Assembly (NCBI GenBank): GCA_029856125.1
Contig: JAHQWJ010000007.1
Location: 1 to 64,000, forward strand
Direction of reading: 5' to 3'
Length of the DNA: 64,000 nucleotides
From: Promethearchaeia archaeon
GTDB lineage: Archaea > Asgardarchaeota > Lokiarchaeia > Sigyniarchaeales > SOKP01
The notes under the pieces: model-generated
The model's database searches: none
Told to the model about the DNA's origin: nothing
What the model saw: the letters and a program-made list of their open reading frames with translations, nothing else
Translations under genes and position numbers: made by a program
In this document: one piece after another, positions 60,180-64,000 of the stretch
How the letters are laid out: every line of letters starts with the position of its first letter
Position numbering within the stretch: position 1 is the stretch's first letter

Positions 60180-61742
60180 TTGTCAATTAATAGAAAACGA
60201 CTATTCGACGAGATTCTTAACAATTTTCTAGAAAGATTTTCTGATGTTGAAGCAATTATCGTTTCAGATCATGAAGGTTTCGTTATCGCCGGAGAAAAAA
60301 GAAAAGACACTGAAAGTGATCTAGAAATCGTATCAGTGTTGACGACTCTGATAAATCCCGTTTTAGAAAGAATAAGAAATGAATTTGCCTTCAAGAAATT
60401 TGGAACTGCTTCGTTCGACACGGATGAGCATCGCTTAATGTTTATTACAATTGACGAAGAAAGAATTTTAAGCATAATTTTTAATAGCATGGCATCAGTT
60501 GAAAAAGTTGCACCATATACCTATTTCTTAGCTGAGAAAACTGCTCAAATACTTAATTCTGGTGAGGATGATACACTTCAATTAGTGATTCCTGATTTTG
60601 ACTCTGATACAGAAAGGCATGAAAAGCTTAAAGAATCTATTTGTCAATCAGAAATCGATGATTGTGTAAATTACAACTTTAAATTCGTTATTATAGGAAA
60701 CCACGAGGTAGGAAAAACTTCTCTAATACGACAATTCGTAGAAAGAAAGTTTTTGCACGATTATCGAGCAACCATAGGATTAAACATTTTCGCTCATAAT
60801 TTTGACTTTCAGGGAAACGAAATTAGTGTCCAACTCTGGGATATAGGTGCGCAGCAATATTTTAAAAGGTTTCGCAAGATATACTACAACGGTGCAGAAG
60901 CGGCCTTTATTGTCTTTGATATTACTAACAGAGAATCATTTGGGAAAATCAAAGATTGGTATAAAGAGATTAATCAGCTCATTGATGAAACAAATATCCC
61001 TATAGTTATAGTGGGGAATAAAGATGATTTAGCTGGACAGAGAGTAATATCCACAGCTGAAGGCGAAGCATTAGCAAAATCTTTGTCAGAAACCGGGTTG
61101 TCCTATATAGAGACGAGCGCTTTAACTGGAAGTAATGTCAAAGACGCCTTTGAATTAATGGCGTACCATTATATCATTAAAAGTAAAAAAAAGGAAAAAG
61201 ATCAAATCCAGGAAAGTCTAACAGAAGCAATAATTTCAACGTTAAAAGAGCTTATTATATTAGAATTAACGTTTATCACGGACGATTTTAATTGGAATCC
61301 CGGATTCCAGACGATCGTAAATTTAGAGAAATTAGGCGAATTCTCGAAGTTAAAAGACAACCACAGCGAAAAACTATATCCCTACAAAAATGGGTTGATA
61401 ATAAGTAGTTATATGTATGACGAATTCAACCTCTCTAATTCGGATGGTGTTTTTATCATCTTTGACGCTCGAAATAAGGAGCACATTGATCCAGAATGGA
61501 AAAATATACTTATGAGGACAATCAAAAAGATAAGAAAAAAACGAGCTGTTATTGTAGGGCTTCGAGTTTCCGACGATAAAAACTACCCACAATTGATGGA
61601 TGAATTTGTTATCGACAATGATTTAGAAGAGAAAATCGTATCAGTTCTCTTCCTCAAAATTGGTACCGACTACAGAGAAAAAATGTACGATCACCTTATA
61701 CTCATGTTAGAACTTATTGTTAACACGAGAAAATTAAAATAA
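60180..61742 (+). CDS. Roadblock - Rab-like GTPase - unknown C-terminal domain protein, copy 2
   Basis: This tandem paralogue of the preceding gene has the same three domains. The roadblock part includes VEAIIVSDHEGFVIAGEK. The GTPase has GNHEVGKTS, DYRATIGLN, WDIGAQ, NKDD and ETSAL. The C-terminal domain includes SDGVFIIFDARNKEH and VIVGLRVSDDKNYP. I place the start at TTG 60180: from there the product is 520 residues and aligns from its first residue with copy 1 (MSINRKRLFDEIL against MSVNKKRLFNELL). The open frame runs 120 bases further upstream, but that part has no counterpart in copy 1. Both copies keep all nucleotide-binding motifs, so both are probably active. Confidence 0.9.
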   Translation: MSINRKRLFDEILNNFLERFSDVEAIIVSDHEGFVIAGEKRKDTESDLEIVSVLTTLINPVLERIRNEFAFKKFGTASFDTDEHRLMFITIDEERILSIIFNSMASVEKVAPYTYFLAEKTAQILNSGEDDTLQLVIPDFDSDTERHEKLKESICQSEIDDCVNYNFKFVIIGNHEVGKTSLIRQFVERKFLHDYRATIGLNIFAHNFDFQGNEISVQLWDIGAQQYFKRFRKIYYNGAEAAFIVFDITNRESFGKIKDWYKEINQLIDETNIPIVIVGNKDDLAGQRVISTAEGEALAKSLSETGLSYIETSALTGSNVKDAFELMAYHYIIKSKKKEKDQIQESLTEAIISTLKELIILELTFITDDFNWNPGFQTIVNLEKLGEFSKLKDNHSEKLYPYKNGLIISSYMYDEFNLSNSDGVFIIFDARNKEHIDPEWKNILMRTIKKIRKKRAVIVGLRVSDDKNYPQLMDEFVIDNDLEEKIVSVLFLKIGTDYREKMYDHLILMLELIVNTRKLK

Positions 61743-61749
61743 CTATTTT

Positions 61750-62814
61750 TTAAGCTTTTAATATACTCTTTAATTTACTAGCGATTAAATCTCCCATTTC
61801 TATAGTTGAGAGCGTATTTAAACTTTTACTTTGTATATCTAAAGTTCTCCCTTCCTGTAATGCCGTTTCTACAGCATTATCTATATACCTTCCTATTTTG
61901 GACGAGTTAAACGATTCTTCGAACATTAATTTTACGCTTAAAATCGTGCCTATAGGATTTGCAATTCCTCTTCCTGCTATATCAGGGGCGGAGCCGTGAA
62001 TTGGTTCGTACATCGACACCTTTCCAGGATGAATGTTTCCACTTGAACCCATTCCCAGACTTCCTATAAGGAAAGCGCCTTCGTCGCTAATAATATCTCC
62101 AAACATATTTCCTGTGACTACCGTTTGAAATTTATGAGGCGCTCTTATTAGCCATTGTGTAAATGCGTCGATGTATATATCTTCTGTTTTAATATTTGAA
62201 TAGTTTTCACTCATTTCGTGAAAAATTTTTCTCCATAATTTACTTGTGTTCAGAATGTTAGCCTTATCAACGGAGGTAACAATTTTATGGTTTCTTCTTT
62301 TTGCAAATTCAAATGCAAACTTGATAATTCGCTCGCAACCCTCTCTGGTGTAAAGCATTAAGTTCTCTGCTGAGTCTTCTCCTAATTTACCTATGTTCTT
62401 ATAGAGCCCTTCTGTATTTTCCCTCACAAAAGTTATGTCAATACCCTTTCCTATAAATTCGCTTTTTAAAGGACATTTCTCGCGTAGTACATCATACAAT
62501 TTAATAGGTCTTAAATTAATATATAAATCTAATCCTTGCCGTATTTTCAGAATAGCACTTTCTGCTACTCCAGGAGGTAAATCAGGCAAACCAATTGCGC
62601 CAAATAATAGCGCATCAGAATTTTTAATAACATCAAACGATTTTTCAGGGAGGTTAGTGCCAAATACTTTCAAAACTTCGCCTCCTGCTGGAGCGTCTTT
62701 AAATTCAAAATCATAGTCTGTGAACTCAGAAACGATCCTGAGAATTTTAATTCCTTCGTTCACAACTTCGGGACCGCAACCATCACCACGCGTGATTGCT
62801 ATTATTTTCTTCAT
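61750..62814 (-). CDS. leuB: 3-isopropylmalate dehydrogenase-like (LeuB/ICDH family)
   Basis: This 354-residue NAD(P)-dependent decarboxylating dehydrogenase is of the LeuB/isocitrate dehydrogenase family. It has RGDGCGPEVV near the N-terminus, LYINLRPIKLY (substrate arginines), ENTEGLYKN, VDKANIL, GDIISDEGAFLIGSLGMGSS with the metal-binding aspartates, and HGSAPDIAGRGIANP; the Asp in APDIAG suggests NAD. 3-isopropylmalate is the most likely substrate, but homoisocitrate or tartrate enzymes are close relatives. No leuA, leuC or leuD gene is adjacent. It is convergent with the second roadblock-GTPase gene, with only 7 bases between stops. Confidence 0.88.
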   Translation of the reverse strand: MKKIIAITRGDGCGPEVVNEGIKILRIVSEFTDYDFEFKDAPAGGEVLKVFGTNLPEKSFDVIKNSDALLFGAIGLPDLPPGVAESAILKIRQGLDLYINLRPIKLYDVLREKCPLKSEFIGKGIDITFVRENTEGLYKNIGKLGEDSAENLMLYTREGCERIIKFAFEFAKRRNHKIVTSVDKANILNTSKLWRKIFHEMSENYSNIKTEDIYIDAFTQWLIRAPHKFQTVVTGNMFGDIISDEGAFLIGSLGMGSSGNIHPGKVSMYEPIHGSAPDIAGRGIANPIGTILSVKLMFEESFNSSKIGRYIDNAVETALQEGRTLDIQSKSLNTLSTIEMGDLIASKLKSILKA

Positions 62815-62921
62815 ACCAATTACCTATTATATTTTTAGAAATTTATTTAATATTTATAATAGAAGATTTATATACTATTCTTAATTCTACTTGTTTAAAC
62901 TTATTTTGAAGAGTATTTTGT

Positions 62922-63200
62922 ATGTCGTCGCCAGCTGATAGTTTTTTTGATATATATTTTACAATAACATTTGTTGTTGTCTTCACTGGAACATTATTTT
63001 TAACAATTGTTGCTCCTATAAATATCTGGCCTGGAGGCATTCTACTTCCTAAATATGATGAAGTATGTGTCTTAACCTGCGTAATAACTGAGATTCCTAT
63101 TAATGGCTTATGGGGTGGGTTGATTAATGGTGCCACTTATGGAGTATTAGGGGTGATAGGATATTTAGGTGTTCGGTCAATTTGGAGAAAGTTAAAGTAA
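62922..63200 (+). CDS. Small membrane protein
   Basis: I do not recognise this 92-residue protein. It has two or three membrane helices: about residues 9-30, and 60-85 with the glycine-rich NGATYGVLGVIGYLGVRSI. The loop contains two cysteines (EVCVLTCV) that could pair or bind metal. A basic tail (RSIWRKLK) ends it. The reading frame on the opposite strand in this stretch looks like a shadow, because this frame has the clear membrane pattern. It is divergent from leuB. Confidence 0.65.
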   Translation: MSSPADSFFDIYFTITFVVVFTGTLFLTIVAPINIWPGGILLPKYDEVCVLTCVITEIPINGLWGGLINGATYGVLGVIGYLGVRSIWRKLK

Positions 63201-63278
63201 TGAAAAAATTAAATCTTGATTTTTATCTATTTTTTTAGTAAGAAATTGAAATACTATTTATTATTAAATTAATTGAGA

Positions 63279-63869
63279 ATGAGAGAAATGGAAATAATTG
63301 TTAGACCATTGAGTTCAAAGCTAATTAAAGATTTCCTAAATTTTTTCGACAATATAGCCTTTACAGATAATCCCGATTGGTCTGGATGCTACTGTCAATT
63401 TTATCATTTCCCTGGAAGCATTAAGGAATGGGGAGATGCCACAAAGGAACAAAACAGAAACGCATCAGAAAAATTAATCCTTGAGGATAAGATGAAAGGA
63501 TTTCTGGCTTATGTGAACAATCAACCTGTTGGGTGGTGTAATGTTAATAACAAAGAAGCTTATTCAAACATTCCCTACGAGGACGAATTGGGAGAAAGTG
63601 CGAGAAATAAAATTGCTTCAATTGTATGTTTTGTAATATCACCCAGTTATAGGAAAAAAGGCATCGCACGGACTTTATTACAAAAGACAATAGTTAATTT
63701 AAGGGAAAACGGATTTAAATGGCTGGAATCGTATCCAAGAACTGGCGAATTGTCTGATGCTCACAGTTACCATGGACCCGTTTCATTATACTCTTCTGAA
63801 GGATTTTTTGTAGTTAAAGAAACAGAGAATTCAATTGTAATGCGGAAAAATTTAACTGCTAATATCTGA
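63279..63869 (+). CDS. GNAT-family N-acetyltransferase
   Basis: This protein of about 196 residues is an acetyl-CoA-dependent GNAT. The acetyl-CoA loop YRKKGIARTLLQKTIVNLR and the preceding strand IVCFVISPSYR are typical. A conserved GCYCQFYHFPG segment near residue 35 and the late SYHGPVSLYSSEGF match a GNAT subgroup found in soil bacteria and archaea, substrate unknown. I use ATG 63279; ATG 63288 (closer to the family start MEIIVRPL) and TTG 63273 are also in frame. It is the last gene before the window edge, and 63870-64000 holds no gene I can see. Confidence 0.9.
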   Translation: MREMEIIVRPLSSKLIKDFLNFFDNIAFTDNPDWSGCYCQFYHFPGSIKEWGDATKEQNRNASEKLILEDKMKGFLAYVNNQPVGWCNVNNKEAYSNIPYEDELGESARNKIASIVCFVISPSYRKKGIARTLLQKTIVNLRENGFKWLESYPRTGELSDAHSYHGPVSLYSSEGFFVVKETENSIVMRKNLTANI

Positions 63870-64000
63870 AATGTGTTTTTCAATAAATAAAGCTTTATTC
63901 TATCATTGATGATTATATATCAGAAGAAATATAATACCTTCAATAAGAGTTTAAAAAGCCGGTATAAAATTTCATCAAACTTACTTAATTCGAAGACCTA

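Noticed and set aside
62843-63136. Minus-strand open frame opposite the small membrane protein at 62922
   Set aside because: No recognisable domain; the plus-strand frame has membrane helices and a basic tail.
1-64000. Mobile elements, CRISPR arrays, phage or restriction-defence genes
   Set aside because: No transposase, integrase, spaced direct-repeat array or defence nuclease was found on either strand.

Overview
This window is AT-rich DNA that most resembles an Asgard archaeon of the Lokiarchaeia type. The lineage call is an inference from gene content, since no rRNA gene is present. The supporting signs are Ras/Rab-like and Arf-like small GTPases, longin-like and roadblock-like domains fused to GTPases or to each other, a RING-H2 finger joined to TPR-like helices, an archaeal-type ThiD-ThiN fusion, a geranylgeranyl-reductase-like flavoprotein, TATA-like promoters and oligo-T stretches after stop codons. 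I found no tRNA, rRNA, CRISPR array, insertion sequence or integrase.

Layout. 1-6.3 kb: acyltransferase-like protein, CrtI-type flavoprotein, a split PPOX gene, GDT1-type transporter, and a TetR-flavodoxin operon with paired operator-like repeats. 6.4-13.7 kb: a degenerate small GTPase, surface and membrane proteins, Fpg DNA glycosylase, an ArsB/NhaD-type permease and a large surface protein. 13.7-21.1 kb: DUF362 protein, flavoprotein, RCK protein, SDR, thioesterase and a PPOX-MarR operon with a structured promoter. 21.3-32.7 kb: a regulator, membrane proteins, a decayed ketopantoate-reductase gene, a Rab-like GTPase, tandem MscS channels, a DUF438/hemerythrin/PAS sensor, a PH-like zinc-ribbon protein, a cold-shock protein and a nitroreductase. 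32.8-38.3 kb: an FTR1 iron permease with a DtxR-like palindrome, a broken membrane-protein gene, a TusDCB/DsrEFH-like trio, an acetyltransferase with a thioredoxin-like tail, and thioredoxin.

The most distinctive part is 38.4-61.7 kb. A four-gene cassette (soluble longin-like protein, two polytopic membrane proteins of about seven helices each, and an Arf-like GTPase with a longin/roadblock-like C-terminal domain) occurs twice, at 40.8-43.7 kb and 53.4-56.3 kb, in the same order. Within each copy, the promoter region of the first gene shares a short element with that of the GTPase gene, but the elements differ between copies. Nearby are a longin-plus-roadblock protein, a 785-residue TPR-like protein, a possible UBA-like protein, a RING-H2 protein and two tandem 520-residue proteins that join a roadblock domain, a Rab-like GTPase and an unrecognised C-terminal domain. 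Together they look like a membrane-associated GTPase signalling or trafficking toolkit; the function is inferred. Cassette copy 2 lies between thiC and thiDN.

Non-coding stretches. The only gaps over 300 bases without a conventional gene are 23715-24446, which holds the ketopantoate-reductase remnant, and 48009-48454, which holds two possible membrane micro-genes. Other gaps are shorter and mostly hold promoters and T-runs.
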